Counted from the stretch's first letter, positions 48,244-58,864 are shown. The stretch is DNA of 64,000 nt from Bombiscardovia coagulans (GCF_002259585.1 NZ_MWWS01000004.1:124001-188000); one strand, 5' to 3'. Notes: generated from the letters alone by a model not told the origin. Made by a program: numbers and translations.

Positions 48244-49806
48244 TTACTCCCACTCGATTGTTGCCGGTGGCTTCGAAGTTACATCAAGAACCACACGATT
48301 GATTCCGGAACACTCATTAGTAATGCGAGTGGAAATATGAGCCAGAACGTCATATGGTAGCCGAGACCAGTCTGCTGTCATGGCATCCTCCGAACTCACC
48401 GGACGCAAAACAATGGGTGAACCGTAGGTACGCTCATCACCCTGCACACCTACAGAGTGAACATCCGCCAAAAGAACCACTGGGCATTGCCAGATTTCTC
48501 GGTCCAAACCAGCTCGGTTGAGTTCCTCACGAGCAATAGCATCTGCTTCTCGTAAGAGGTCTAAACGTTCCCTAGTGATGTCTCCTATGATACGGATTCC
48601 TAACCCGGGCCCGGGGAAAGGCTGTCGCCAGACAATCTCATCAGGGAGACCAAGCTCGCTACCGATGGCTCTGACCTCATCTTTAAAGAGCAATCTCAGG
48701 GGCTCAACCAGCTCGAAATTCAAGTCATCAGGTAAACCACCTACATTGTGATGAGACTTAATATTTGCAGCACCATCACCTCCTCCAGACTCGACAACAT
48801 CTGGATACAAGGTACCCTGCACCAAGAAGCGAACATCCTGTCCCTGCTCCCCTGCTTGAGCAACTACTTCTCGTGCTGCTTTCTCAAATGTCCGTATAAA
48901 CTTTTCACCGATTATTTTGCGCTTACGCTCTGGTTCACTTACACCTTTCAGAGCAGTTAAAAAGTCCTCTGAAGCATCCACCGCCATCAGCTTAATACCT
49001 GTTGCTTGAACAAAATCATGTTTGACTTGTTCCACTTCGCCTTTTCGCAGTAAACCGTGATCTACAAAAACACAAGTTAACTGGTCACCCACAGCACGAT
49101 GGACCAGTGCTGCTGCTACAGCCGAATCCACACCTCCGGAGAGGCCACAAATAACTGCATGATTCCCGACGGCTTTACGAATCTTGGCAACTTGATCTTC
49201 TATTATATTCGATGCATCCCAGTCTGCTTCTAATCCAGCACATTCATGCAGGAAACGGAATATAAGATCTTGTCCGAGAGGCGTGTTGCGGACCTCTGGA
49301 TGCCATTGAACCCCATACAGTTTTCGTGATGGGTCTTGCATAGCTGCCACAGGGGCACCTGCAGTATGGGCTAATACTGCAAAACCATCAGGAGCTTCTT
49401 TAACGGCAACACCATGGCTCATCCATACGGACTGCTCAGAAGGCGAATCTTGTAAAATACCGGCGGGAGTGTCTATGACAGCTACTGTCTTCCCATACTC
49501 ACCTAAGGCTGCCTTATCAACCTTGCCACCTAACTCATGCGCCATGACTTGGAAGCCATAGCAGATACCAAGAACCGGAACCCCTGCTGTGAAGATAGCA
49601 GGATCAATGCTGGGCGCACCATCAACATAAACAGACGCTGGGCCACCGGATAGGATTATGGCTTTGGGATCCATAGCTAGCATTTGTTCTACTGACATGG
49701 AGTGTGGCACTAGCTCTGAGTAGACGTGAGCTTCGCGCACGCGCCTAGCTATCAATTGAGCATACTGAGCTCCAAAGTCAACGACTAGTACAGGTCCGGC
49801 TGCCAT
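48244..49806 (-). CDS. guaA: GMP synthase (glutamine-hydrolysing)
   Basis: Makes GMP from XMP. The N-terminal class I glutamine amidotransferase domain has [10 protein letters not shown] and the nucleophile Cys in [17 protein letters not shown] near residue 82. The ATP-pyrophosphatase domain has [21 protein letters not shown] near residue 220, and the C-terminal dimerisation domain ends [20 protein letters not shown]. 520 residues is standard. AAGGAG lies 5 bases before the ATG. Divergent from xfp, as in other bifidobacteria. Confidence 0.98.
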   Translation of the reverse strand: MAAGPVLVVDFGAQYAQLIARRVREAHVYSELVPHSMSVEQMLAMDPKAIILSGGPASVYVDGAPSIDPAIFTAGVPVLGICYGFQVMAHELGGKVDKAALGEYGKTVAVIDTPAGILQDSPSEQSVWMSHGVAVKEAPDGFAVLAHTAGAPVAAMQDPSRKLYGVQWHPEVRNTPLGQDLIFRFLHECAGLEADWDASNIIEDQVAKIRKAVGNHAVICGLSGGVDSAVAAALVHRAVGDQLTCVFVDHGLLRKGEVEQVKHDFVQATGIKLMAVDASEDFLTALKGVSEPERKRKIIGEKFIRTFEKAAREVVAQAGEQGQDVRFLVQGTLYPDVVESGGGDGAANIKSHHNVGGLPDDLNFELVEPLRLLFKDEVRAIGSELGLPDEIVWRQPFPGPGLGIRIIGDITRERLDLLREADAIAREELNRAGLDREIWQCPVVLLADVHSVGVQGDERTYGSPIVLRPVSSEDAMTADWSRLPYDVLAHISTRITNECSGINRVVLDVTSKPPATIEWE

Positions 49807-50187
49807 AGTGCTCCTTATATCATCTTTTAATCTTGTATGGATTATCTACATACCTAGTACTGCTAATTCTTTATGATTATGAACTGACTTTCAGACAAGC
49901 TATACATAGCACTAGCTCCTAGCTCAATGAGAGATGAGCACTAAACTTACCTATCAGTTTATCCACTTAGCAATTGCACAAATATGCCAAAAATGTATCC
50001 AAAGCGAACAAGAATGAGCGACTATGTGCACACATTCGAACACGCTAGGAACGAAAACAGTCAAAAAGTCGTATCATCCTCGTACGATTAAAGTGATTGG
50101 AATAAGGGTTTGTCAGGCTCGATGTGAGTTTACAAACCCTTACAACCGAAAGAAAATAATCAATCGCACTAAAGTGCAGGAGTACAC
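49807..50187 (+). promoter_or_regulatory. Divergent guaA/xfp control region with structured xfp leader
   Basis: A 381-base region without genes. Near the xfp side, TAAGGGTTTGT (50103-50113) and ACAAACCCTTA (50132-50142) form a perfect 11-bp hairpin with an 18-base loop. A second repeat GCACT-AA-AGTGC (50166-50177) abuts the xfp ribosome binding site AGGAG (50178-50182). GTCAAA (50072-50077 region) and TACGAT are a possible but weak promoter about 17 bases apart. The hairpin could stabilise this very abundant mRNA or regulate it. Confidence 0.55.
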
Positions 50188-52662
50188 ATGACGAATCCTG
50201 TTATCGGCACCCCTTGGAAGAAGCTCGACGCTCCCGTATCTGAGGAGACCTTGGAAGCCGTCGACAAGTATTGGCGCGCTGCCAACTACCTTTCCATCGG
50301 TCAGATTTACCTTCGCAGTAACCCACTGATGAAGGAGCCCTTTACTCGTGAGGACGTCAAGCACCGTCTAGTTGGTCACTGGGGAACAACCCCAGGCCTA
50401 AACTTCCTGCTTGGTCATATCAATCGTTTGATTGCCGATCACCAGCAGAATACGGTCTTCATTATGGGCCCAGGTCACGGTGGTCCTGCAGGCACTTCAC
50501 AGTCCTACATTGACGGCACCTACACCGAATACTTCCCTAAGATTACTAAGAACGAAGAAGGCTTACAGAAGTTCTTCCGCCAGTTCTCCTATCCGGGCGG
50601 TATCCCTTCTCACTTTGCACCTGAAACACCTGGTTCCATTCATGAGGGTGGAGAGTTAGGTTATGCTCTCTCCCACGCATATGGCGCTGTTATGAATAAC
50701 CCTTCACTCTTCGTTCCAGCTGTTGTAGGCGATGGTGAAGCTGAAACTGGTGCATTGGCAACTTCTTGGCAGTCCAACAAGCTTGTCAACCCCCGTACTG
50801 ATGGTATTGTGTTGCCAATCTTGCACCTCAACGGTTATAAGATTGCTAACCCAACCATTCTCGCCCGCATTTCCGATGAAGAGCTCCACGAGTTCTTCCA
50901 TGGTATGGGTTACACCCCACATGAGTTCGTAGCTGGCTTCGACGACGAGGACAGCATGTCCATCCATCGTCGTTTCGCTGACTTGCTCGAGGAAGTATTC
51001 GACGAAATTTGCGAGATTAAGGCCTTGGCTCAGACAGACGATATGACTCGTCCGTTCTACCCAATGATCATCTTCCGTACGCCTAAGGGTTGGACCTGCC
51101 CCAAGTTCATTGACGGCAAGAAGACTGAAGGCTCTTGGCGAGCACATCAGGTACCACTGGCATCCGCTCGTGATACTGAGGCTCACTTCCAAGTACTCAA
51201 GGGCTGGTTGGAGTCCTACAAGCCAGAAGAGCTCTTTGACGAAAAGGGTGGTCTGCGTCCAGAAGTTACTTCATTCATGCCTCAGGGTGACCTCCGTATC
51301 GGCGAGAATCCTAACGCTAATGGTGGTCGTTTGCTTGAACCTCTGGATCTTCCTAACATTCACGACTACGAAATCAACGTCAAAGAACATGGTCGTGGCT
51401 GGGGAGCTACCGAGGCTACTCGAGTTCTTGGATACTACACCCGCGACGTGCTGGCGAAGAATCCTACAAACTTCCGCATCTTTGGACCTGATGAAACAGC
51501 ATCTAACCGTCTTGCTGCCGCGTACGAAGTCACCAACAAGCAGTGGGATGCCGAGTACCTCTCTGAGCTTACTGATGAACATATGGCTCACACCGGTCAG
51601 ATTGTTGAACAGCTCTCCGAGAATCAGATGGAAGGCTTCCTCGAAGGATACTTGCTCACAGGACGCCATGGCATTTGGTCCACATACGAGTCCTTCATTC
51701 ATGTTGTTGATTCTATGGTCAACCAGCATGCCAAGTGGCTTGAAGCAACAGTCCGTGAAATCCCATGGCGTAAGCCAATCGCCGGTCTTAACGTACTTGT
51801 CACTTCACACGTTTGGCGTCAGGATCACAACGGATTCTCCCACCAGGATCCAGGATTCGTTGACATCTTGCTGAACAAGTCATTCAACAACGACCATATC
51901 GCCAACATCTACTTCCCAGCAGATGCAAACATGCTTCTCGCTGTAGGTGAGCGTGCTTACAAGTCAACCAACTGCATTAACGCTATCTTCGCTGGTAAGC
52001 AGCCCGCTGCTACATACCAGACAATCGATGAAGCTGCTGCTGAACTCGAAAAGGGCGCTGCACGATGGGATTGGGCTTCCAACGCTAAAGATGCTGAAGA
52101 TGCAGATATCATCATTGCAACTGCAGGCGATGTTCCTACGCAAGAAGCCTTGGCTGCAAATGACATGCTGCAAAAGATGGGCTTGAAGGTTCAGTTTGTT
52201 AACGTTGTTGACCTTCTGAAGATTCAGAACACTGAAGAAAACAACGAGGCTATCTCTGATGAAGAGTTTGTCAAACTCTTCGGTAAAGACAAGCCTGTTC
52301 TCTTCGCCTTCCATGCATACCCAGGTTCCATCTACCGCCTGATTCACGGCCGCCCCAACCATGACAACTTCAAGGTTCATGGATATAAGGAGCAGGGTTC
52401 CACAACAACACCATTCGATATGGTGCGTGTCAATGATATGGATCGTTGGTGCTTGGCTGCTGACGCTCTACAGATGGTTGACGACAAGAAGTATGCTGAC
52501 CAGATTGAAGAGTGGACTAAGTTCCGCATCGAAGCATTCCAGTTTGCGGTAGACAAGGGCTATGATCACCCTGACTACACCGACTGGGTATGGCCCGATG
52601 CCAATCACGCTGGACAGAAGAACATTTCTGCAACAGCTGCTACCGCTGGAGACAACGAGTAG
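50188..52662 (+). CDS. xfp: Xylulose-5-phosphate/fructose-6-phosphate phosphoketolase
   Basis: The key enzyme of the bifid shunt. It splits fructose-6-P or xylulose-5-P with phosphate, giving acetyl phosphate plus erythrose-4-P or glyceraldehyde-3-P, and uses thiamine diphosphate. The 824 residues match bifidobacterial Xfp. Phosphoketolase signatures are [16 protein letters not shown] near residue 152 and the ThDP motif [16 protein letters not shown] near 177; the C-terminal half includes [17 protein letters not shown] near 547. Codon use is strongly biased to C-ending codons (AAC, TTC, ATC), unlike neighbours, as expected for a highly expressed gene. It has its own terminator. Confidence 0.99.
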   Translation: MTNPVIGTPWKKLDAPVSEETLEAVDKYWRAANYLSIGQIYLRSNPLMKEPFTREDVKHRLVGHWGTTPGLNFLLGHINRLIADHQQNTVFIMGPGHGGPAGTSQSYIDGTYTEYFPKITKNEEGLQKFFRQFSYPGGIPSHFAPETPGSIHEGGELGYALSHAYGAVMNNPSLFVPAVVGDGEAETGALATSWQSNKLVNPRTDGIVLPILHLNGYKIANPTILARISDEELHEFFHGMGYTPHEFVAGFDDEDSMSIHRRFADLLEEVFDEICEIKALAQTDDMTRPFYPMIIFRTPKGWTCPKFIDGKKTEGSWRAHQVPLASARDTEAHFQVLKGWLESYKPEELFDEKGGLRPEVTSFMPQGDLRIGENPNANGGRLLEPLDLPNIHDYEINVKEHGRGWGATEATRVLGYYTRDVLAKNPTNFRIFGPDETASNRLAAAYEVTNKQWDAEYLSELTDEHMAHTGQIVEQLSENQMEGFLEGYLLTGRHGIWSTYESFIHVVDSMVNQHAKWLEATVREIPWRKPIAGLNVLVTSHVWRQDHNGFSHQDPGFVDILLNKSFNNDHIANIYFPADANMLLAVGERAYKSTNCINAIFAGKQPAATYQTIDEAAAELEKGAARWDWASNAKDAEDADIIIATAGDVPTQEALAANDMLQKMGLKVQFVNVVDLLKIQNTEENNEAISDEEFVKLFGKDKPVLFAFHAYPGSIYRLIHGRPNHDNFKVHGYKEQGSTTTPFDMVRVNDMDRWCLAADALQMVDDKKYADQIEEWTKFRIEAFQFAVDKGYDHPDYTDWVWPDANHAGQKNISATAATAGDNE

Positions 52663-52705
52663 CCTACATACATTATTCAGAGTCAACTGAAGTAATGTAC
52701 TTTTA

Positions 52706-52745
52706 AATGGCCATTCCTGCGAAAGCAGGAATGGCCATTCTCTAT
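52706..52745 (+). terminator. Terminator of xfp
   Basis: AATGGCCATTCCTGC (52706-52720) and GCAGGAATGGCCATT (52725-52739) form a perfect 15-bp stem with a GAAA tetraloop, followed by CTCTATTC. It lies 43 bases after the stop. Confidence 0.88.
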
Positions 52746-53033
52746 TCTTCAAGAGATACTTGCACACTCTTGTCCTGCGCTGATAAATGCTGGTCTAGTT
52801 CGTAAGGCCACGGTATGGGATATATCAGATTCTTACGATGCTAGACATAAACAGATCTTAATTCACTGAACCGATGTGACACCATGTGAATCAGCGAAGT
52901 AGACTACTTAGAGGCTTGATCCATAAAGAAAAACACCACTTCTATGATTGCTATAGTAAAACTTGTATACTAGGAAAAGCTGTCGAGCAAAGTAGTCGCA
53001 CAGTAACAATCAATTCTGGAAGTGAGGGATACA
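52746..53033 (+). promoter_or_regulatory. Upstream region of pta
   Basis: About 290 bases with no gene. A good -10-like TATACT lies at 52966-52971 with a poor -35 region. The ribosome binding site GAGGGA ends 4 bases before the GTG at 53034. Confidence 0.4.
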
Positions 53034-54722
53034 GTGGGTCCTGTTGCAATCAGCCTAATTAGCCCAGAAGCTGGTGTAGGACGAAACGTAGTAGCTTATG
53101 GTTTAGCTCATGAACTAGCATCGATAGGCAAACTAGCTATATTCAGACCTGTAGCTTGTCACAAAGAGACACTAACTGAAACACTTGTTTCTGTAGCGAC
53201 GAAACAGACAACTCGAGAGGACTACGTCGCAACTTGTCCTTGCCAAGCTCGTGAGAATCCTATACAAGCCCGAGCTAACTCACTGAGTACCTACACCAAC
53301 CTTTGTACTATGGAACAACCTCAATTTGTTCTCTCTGTTGGCTCAGACAACACTGATGTGGTGGACCCAATGAGACTACCTTTGGATGCCGATATAGCTA
53401 CTGACTTGAGAGCACGAGTTTTCTTGGAAATCTGTTCCACCGAACGATCAGCTAAAACAGTATATGAAAGTGTCAAAAACTGCAGACGCATCGTCGAAAA
53501 CGCAGGAACAGAACTGGCGGGCATCTTTATTACAGGTTGTCTTAATGAACAAAAAGCCGACTTAAAAGAAGTTTTTCGTCAGTGTGATACACCCCTGTGG
53601 CTGATAGACAAGGTACCTTTTAATCTAGACCCTACAGCTGTAGATAGTCGTACTGAAGCTCTGGACACATTCCAAGCTTGTGCACCGTTGAACAGTCTCA
53701 TTCATGCTGTTCAACAACCTCCCCTGCAGGTTACCACACCCATATCATTCCAGAACGATTTGTTAGTAAAAGCCAAAAGTTCCCAACAAACGATTGTCCT
53801 TCCTGAAAGCGAAGACGATCGTATTCTTAAGGCTGCCGACTATCTGTTGGAAAGAGATATTGTCAAACTCATTATTATTGGTGACCGAGATTCGATAACC
53901 TCACACGGGCAAGAGTTAGGCCTACAACATTTACACAAGGCCTCCTACCAACCTATGGATGACGCGCAAGTCCTTGCTCCAATGGTTGAGCAACTTTGTA
54001 CCCTCCGAGCAAACAAAGGTATGACCCCGGAACAAGCGCGTCATCAGCTTACAGACCCATCTTATTTCGGAACTATGTTGGTCGTCGAAGGGTTAGCAGA
54101 CGGACTTGTCTCCGGTTCAGTCCATTCCACGGCAAGTACAGTGCGACCTGCCCTACAAGTCATTAAAACAAAACCGGGAACTTCTCTGGTATCAGGCGCT
54201 TTCCTAATGTGTTTCAAAGAGCACGTTGCTTTATTTGCAGATTGTGCCATCAACCTCAACCCTCATGCTGAACAACTCGCTGACATAGCTATACAGTCTG
54301 CTGAAACCGCTAGAGCTTTTGGCATAGATCCACGAGTTGGTATGCTGTCATACTCAACCTTAGGCTCGGGTAAGGGACCAGATGTAGATTTAGTGGAAAA
54401 AGCCACTGCTCTTGTGCAAGCGAAAAGACCAGATCTACCAGTCGTTGGACCCATCCAATTTGATGCTGCATGGTCACCAGAGGTAGCTATGACCAAAGCA
54501 CATGACAATAATGTTGCTGGTCATGTAAACGTATTTGTATTCCCATCTTTATCTGCAGGAAATATCGCTTACAAGGCAGTACAACGTTCTTCTGGAGCTT
54601 TAGCGATCGGACCTGTATTACAAGGACTTAACAAACCTGTTAACGACCTATCCAGAGGTGCCTTAGTTGCAGACATCATCAATACTGTAGCCTTAACGGC
54701 TATAGAAGCACAAAACCATTGA
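53034..54722 (+). CDS. pta: Phosphate acetyltransferase
   Basis: Interconverts acetyl-CoA and acetyl phosphate. A long, about 562-residue, two-part protein: an N-terminal BioD/DRTGG-like region (about 1-225) in which the usual P-loop is degenerate (SPEAGVGRNVVAYGLA), and the PTA/PTB catalytic domain (about 240-560) with TIVLPESEDDRILKAADYLL, GLVSGSVHSTASTVRPALQV and GPVLQGLNKPVNDLSRGA. The GTG at 53034 has GAGGGA upstream and is preferred over the GTG at 53022, which overlaps that site. With xfp and ackA it links the bifid shunt to acetyl-CoA supply. Confidence 0.96.
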   Translation: MGPVAISLISPEAGVGRNVVAYGLAHELASIGKLAIFRPVACHKETLTETLVSVATKQTTREDYVATCPCQARENPIQARANSLSTYTNLCTMEQPQFVLSVGSDNTDVVDPMRLPLDADIATDLRARVFLEICSTERSAKTVYESVKNCRRIVENAGTELAGIFITGCLNEQKADLKEVFRQCDTPLWLIDKVPFNLDPTAVDSRTEALDTFQACAPLNSLIHAVQQPPLQVTTPISFQNDLLVKAKSSQQTIVLPESEDDRILKAADYLLERDIVKLIIIGDRDSITSHGQELGLQHLHKASYQPMDDAQVLAPMVEQLCTLRANKGMTPEQARHQLTDPSYFGTMLVVEGLADGLVSGSVHSTASTVRPALQVIKTKPGTSLVSGAFLMCFKEHVALFADCAINLNPHAEQLADIAIQSAETARAFGIDPRVGMLSYSTLGSGKGPDVDLVEKATALVQAKRPDLPVVGPIQFDAAWSPEVAMTKAHDNNVAGHVNVFVFPSLSAGNIAYKAVQRSSGALAIGPVLQGLNKPVNDLSRGALVADIINTVALTAIEAQNH

Positions 54723-54891
54723 ACTTCCCATCCACAGTCACACACAGCAATTGTTCATACAGTATAGTTTCGAATACTAGGCTGTGCATTATTCGTTTTC
54801 GTCTACAGAGAGGATGTAAACCCCGGCAGGTAAGGTAAATGAAGGAATATGGAGTAAGAACTCCAACCTATTGCGTCAGGAGGATGCCACA

Positions 54892-56118
54892 ATGGCGAAA
54901 ACTGTCCTAGTTATTAACTCAGGTTCTAGCTCGATCAAGTATCAGCTAGTTGACCTTGAAAATGGTGAGGGCATTGCCTCAGGCCTGGTCGAAAAAATCG
55001 GCGAACCTGTAGCAGGACACTACAAGCACGAGTATCAAGGCATAAAGCACGAACTAGAAGAACCAACGGCTACTCATGAAGTAGGTCTCAAGAGGGTGCT
55101 TGATCTCTTTGGAAAATATGGGCCAGACCTGAACGAAGCAGGCATTGTGGCTGTAGGACACCGTGTTGTTCAGGGTGGATCGGTCTTCCCCAAGCCAGCA
55201 CTGGTGACCGAGAAAACCTTAGCTCAGGTTAAAAGTCTTGCAGTGCTTGCGCCTCTGCACAATGGTCCTGAGGCAGAAGGAGCCGAGGTTATGATGAGCC
55301 TGCTCCCTGATACTCCGCAAGTCTTCGTCTTCGATTCTTCATTCTTCACGGACCTTCCAGCAAAGGCTTCCACCTATGCGCTGAACAAGGATATTGCCCG
55401 TCAGTATCATATTCGACGTTATGGTGCCCATGGAACCAGTCATGAATACGTTGGAAAGCTGGTACCAGAAGTCACCGGTAAGCCAGCAGAAGGCCTTAAG
55501 CAGATTGTTCTCCATATCGGAAATGGAGCTTCCGCCTCAGCACAGGTATCCGGCAAACCAATCGAAACTTCAATGGGCCTCACTCCTCTTGAAGGGCTGA
55601 TGATGGGTAGCCGCACAGGAGACATTGACCCAGCGGTCGCCTTCCATCTGATTCGCAACGCACATATGTCTGTAGATGAACTCGATGCCCTCTTCAACAA
55701 AAAATCCGGCATGATGGGTATGACCGGTTTCGGTGATATGCGTGAAATTCACCGCATGATTGCTGAAGGAGATGAGGACGCCAAACTGGCTCTAGACATT
55801 TATGTTCACCGCATCGTAGGTTACATAGGTAACTACACAGCTCAGATGGGTGGATTGGATGTGCTCACCTTTACCGCTGGTGTTGGTGAAAATGACGAAA
55901 TCGTTCGTCGTCGTGTTATAGAAGCGCTTGAGCCTTTTGGAGTCAAAATTGACTTGGAAGAAAACGACATTCGTTCCAAGGAAGCACGAATTATCTCAAC
56001 TCCAGATAGCACGCTTACAGTATGCATCATTCCCACCAATGAAGAGCTCTCTATCGCGCGGCAGTCAGCAGTAATTGCTGAAAACGGTGACTCATATGGC
56101 AATAAGTTTAAGGGATAA
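54892..56118 (+). CDS. ackA: Acetate kinase
   Basis: Makes ATP and acetate from acetyl phosphate, the energy-yielding step of the bifid shunt. 408 residues from the ATG at 54892, which has AGGAGG 8 bases upstream. N-terminal VLVINSGSSSIKYQLVDL, the mid-protein RYGAHGTSHEYV near 180, and HIGNGASASAQVSGKPIETSMG near 210 are the acetokinase signatures; the C-terminal LTFTAGVGENDEIVRRR completes the fold. It lies downstream of pta with its own leader of about 170 bases. Confidence 0.98.
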   Translation: MAKTVLVINSGSSSIKYQLVDLENGEGIASGLVEKIGEPVAGHYKHEYQGIKHELEEPTATHEVGLKRVLDLFGKYGPDLNEAGIVAVGHRVVQGGSVFPKPALVTEKTLAQVKSLAVLAPLHNGPEAEGAEVMMSLLPDTPQVFVFDSSFFTDLPAKASTYALNKDIARQYHIRRYGAHGTSHEYVGKLVPEVTGKPAEGLKQIVLHIGNGASASAQVSGKPIETSMGLTPLEGLMMGSRTGDIDPAVAFHLIRNAHMSVDELDALFNKKSGMMGMTGFGDMREIHRMIAEGDEDAKLALDIYVHRIVGYIGNYTAQMGGLDVLTFTAGVGENDEIVRRRVIEALEPFGVKIDLEENDIRSKEARIISTPDSTLTVCIIPTNEELSIARQSAVIAENGDSYGNKFKG

Positions 56119-56146
56119 GACGGATACTCTCCACAGCTTATAGTCA

Positions 56147-56188
56147 AAAACCGGTTGGTTAAGAAGTACAGTGTTACCAGCCGGTTTT
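56147..56188. terminator. Terminator between ackA and aroA
   Basis: AAAACCGGTTGGT (56147-56159) and ACCAGCCGGTTTT (56176-56188) form a 13-bp stem with one G-U pair. A-tract and T-tract flanks let it serve both convergent genes. Confidence 0.82.
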
Positions 56189-56213
56189 ACTATATTCAGT
56201 ATGTTGCTACAGC

Positions 56214-57551
56214 TCACACTAGTTGCAGCATTTGATTCCAAAGAGCAACAAAATTAGGCAGTGTTTTGCGCGTGGTAGCAATATTGACAACTTCTATACC
56301 AGGAATGCCCAGCCCAAGCAAAGCACCAAATGTTGCCATGCGATGGTCATGATAGGTTTCAATGATTGCTGGGTGAAGTTTGTCAGCAGGGACAGGAGTG
56401 ATTTCAATCCCATCTTCCATCTCAGTTGCACATCCACCTATCTTCTGTATCTCTTTGGTTAGTGCTTCTAAACGATTTGTCTCATGACCGCGTAAATGCC
56501 CCACACCGTGCAAACGACTAGGACTATCAGCAAACACTAGGAGGGCAGCCAAGCTGGGAACTAGCTCCCCTGCCGCAGACAGGTCATAATCACCAAGTCC
56601 ATGTATGATTCTTGTTCCGGTAACTTGGCAGGTACGTTGAATATCAGTAGAAATGGTAACATCGGCACCCATAGTTTGTAATAAATCAGGCAACAAGCCA
56701 CCAGGTTGTGTAGTGGAGGCAGGCCAATGCTGAACACCTACCCTACCGCCTGCTATGAGAGCAGCTCCGAGAAAAGGAGCCGCATTAGATAAGTCAGGTT
56801 CAATCTGAACAGTTTCTTCCAGTTTCGGATAAGGTAGCGAAGACGGAGAACTGACGGTCCATTGATTGTTGATTTCGTCTTCGTCGATGTGGAGACCAGC
56901 TTCTCTCAAATCTGCGATTGTCATACGTATGTGGGGCAGACTGGGCAACTGTTTACCGGTATGACGAATATGTAGTCCCTCACTTGCCCTAGATCCTAAC
57001 AGCAGAAGTCCTGAAATGAATTGAGAGGACAGAGACGAGTCAATATCGACTGCTCCCCCGGTAAAGACTCGAGGTGGGTGGATCGTGAAAGGTAGGTAGC
57101 CCTCTTGTCCTTCATAGACAATCGTTGCCCCCAATTGTTGGAGGGCATCCAATAAAGGTCTCATAGGTCGCTCTTGAGCTTGAACATCACCATAAAAGCG
57201 GGTAGGACCATCCGCTAACATAGCCAGCGCTGGAACGAAACGCATCACTGTACCAGCAAGCCCGCAGTAGACTTGTTTGCCTCCTGTAGGGTACCCTGAA
57301 GAAGCTGGTGTAACGCATACTCGTGTGGAATCATCGTCCTCAACCTGACACGTTACACCAAGTTCTCGCAATGCCTCCATCATAAGATCAGTATCCCTGG
57401 AGCGCAATAGACCCTGAATATGTACTGGTCTCGAACCTAAGGCAGCTAGCATGAGGTACCGGTTAGATAAAGACTTACTACCGGGTATCTCAATGCAAGC
57501 ATTCAGAGGATGCTTCGGCCTAGGTGCTATCCAGTATTCAGCGTTTGTCAT
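56214..57551 (-). CDS. aroA: 3-phosphoshikimate 1-carboxyvinyltransferase (EPSP synthase)
   Basis: The sixth shikimate pathway step, 445 residues. Motifs: IPGSKSLSNRYLMLAALGS at about 23-41, YCGLAGTVMRFVPALAMLADG near 90, and DVQAQERPMRPLLDAL; the C-terminal ETYHDHRMATFGALLGLG is also typical. It lies far from the aroC-aroKB-aroQ unit. The Shine-Dalgarno is weak (AGAGAT). It follows the membrane protein gene upstream by 33 bases and may be co-transcribed with it. Confidence 0.97.
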   Translation of the reverse strand: MTNAEYWIAPRPKHPLNACIEIPGSKSLSNRYLMLAALGSRPVHIQGLLRSRDTDLMMEALRELGVTCQVEDDDSTRVCVTPASSGYPTGGKQVYCGLAGTVMRFVPALAMLADGPTRFYGDVQAQERPMRPLLDALQQLGATIVYEGQEGYLPFTIHPPRVFTGGAVDIDSSLSSQFISGLLLLGSRASEGLHIRHTGKQLPSLPHIRMTIADLREAGLHIDEDEINNQWTVSSPSSLPYPKLEETVQIEPDLSNAAPFLGAALIAGGRVGVQHWPASTTQPGGLLPDLLQTMGADVTISTDIQRTCQVTGTRIIHGLGDYDLSAAGELVPSLAALLVFADSPSRLHGVGHLRGHETNRLEALTKEIQKIGGCATEMEDGIEITPVPADKLHPAIIETYHDHRMATFGALLGLGIPGIEVVNIATTRKTLPNFVALWNQMLQLV

Positions 57552-57584
57552 ATCTCTGTAGCATAGCCTACCCTGGTTATAGGC

Positions 57585-58544
57585 TTACTTTTTTGTTTTG
57601 TTGTACAAAACAGTGTGGAGATCCTCTAACGCCTTATTGGGGTTAGCATCGTCTTCCTGCTTCTGTAGAGTTGCTCTAAATTTTGAAAACTCTGAAATAT
57701 CGTTTGACAAATTATTCAATTGCTTTGAAAGATCAGATAACTTGTCAATTTGTTCTGTGCTTTTTGGTGCTCCAGGATTTGATACCAAATCTGACATCTG
57801 CTTGACAACATCTTCCAACTTACCAATCGAACTTGCTGTCTTACCAGCAGATTGAGCAATGGCTTTATTGGGAACTTTAGAAGTCGCTTCCAAAGCCACT
57901 TTACAGTCGGACATATACGCGCTCAGCTCAGACATGTATTTTACACTATCTGACATAGAAGCTTCTGGTTCTTTGTTGCACTTACTATAAGCATCTGAAT
58001 ATGAAGGCAATGAATCGGCTAATTCACTTGCGTACTGGCTATACAGCTTCGATTTTTTCAGGTATGCCTGATACTTATCGTTGACATCCTTATCTTTTAT
58101 TGCCTTCTGCTGTCCGAAGTCAACATTCATTGCATCGTACTGCTTTATGGCAGATTTTGCCTCAGCAACATTCTTATCTCTTAGCTTTGTATCTGTCTTT
58201 TGAGGCTGGTCAGCAACTTGGACCAGAGCATTACTTACTTTTTCGCCTTGTTTGCTAATATCAACAACAGCATTATCAGCTTTTTGGTAGTCGGCAGCTT
58301 TCAATCCCCAAGGCTTCCATATTAAAATTGCAGCAACAATGACTACAGCAAGTACGATAACAATAATGCCAGCCATATTGTTCTTGCCTTTTTTAACAGT
58401 ATTGTTTGTGGCCCCTGTCATTGGCTGTTGCGGAAGAGGAGTGGCACTTTGGGTGAAAGTCTGCTCTTGAGTTCCGTTTTGCTTGTCGCTAAGAACAGGG
58501 CCTTCATTGGCCTGCTGCCTATCTGTATTGTTATTCTCGCTCAT
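57585..58544 (-). CDS. Membrane-anchored extracellular coiled-coil protein, unknown function
   Basis: About 319 residues from the ATG at 58544 (GAAGGG upstream). The N-terminus is disordered and Asn/Gln/Thr-rich (1-55). One membrane helix follows (AGIIVIVLAVVIVAAILIW, about 58-76), then a largely helical, Lys/Ser/Asp-rich domain with two cysteines (YSKCNKE and MSDCKVA, about 185 and 210) that could form a disulfide outside the cell. No known family was recognised. The topology suggests an envelope protein. It lies upstream of aroA. Confidence 0.8.
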   Translation of the reverse strand: MSENNNTDRQQANEGPVLSDKQNGTQEQTFTQSATPLPQQPMTGATNNTVKKGKNNMAGIIVIVLAVVIVAAILIWKPWGLKAADYQKADNAVVDISKQGEKVSNALVQVADQPQKTDTKLRDKNVAEAKSAIKQYDAMNVDFGQQKAIKDKDVNDKYQAYLKKSKLYSQYASELADSLPSYSDAYSKCNKEPEASMSDSVKYMSELSAYMSDCKVALEATSKVPNKAIAQSAGKTASSIGKLEDVVKQMSDLVSNPGAPKSTEQIDKLSDLSKQLNNLSNDISEFSKFRATLQKQEDDANPNKALEDLHTVLYNKTKK

Positions 58545-58732
58545 CGTACATCCCTTCTTCTTCGCTGATGTCTTGAGCCTAACGTCCACCCCGTCGCCAC
58601 AGCACGATGATCATAAACGAAGCTATCAGTCACTTTTAGTTCGAGGCCATGCCTCATTACATATATTATCAGAACAATCACTAAGGAAAAATCCGGCTAT
58701 ACCAACATCATATCGTCTCGACTCTCCGATAG

Positions 58733-58761
58733 TTGAAATGTCCTTACTCCTGCGCTATAGT
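58733..58761 (+). promoter_or_regulatory. Promoter of tRNA-Pro
   Basis: TTGAAA (58733-58738) and TATAGT (58756-58761) with a 17-base spacer, a good sigma-70-type match. The expected start near 58768 is 23 bases before the tRNA. Confidence 0.65.
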
Positions 58762-58790
58762 CTAAACCTGTGCTCAATTAGTTTGAGTAT

Positions 58791-58864
58791 CGGGCTGTAG
58801 CGCAGCTTGGTAGCGCGCCTGCTTTGGGAGCAGGATGTCGCAGGTTCAAATCCTGTCAGCCCGA
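58791..58864 (+). tRNA. tRNA-Pro (anticodon TGG)
   Basis: A 74-base cloverleaf. The acceptor CGGGCTG pairs perfectly with CAGCCCG. The anticodon stem CCTGC/GCAGG encloses TTTGGGA with anticodon TGG, which reads CCA and CCG. The T-arm has GGTTCAAATCC. The discriminator is A, and CCA is not encoded. Confidence 0.96.
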
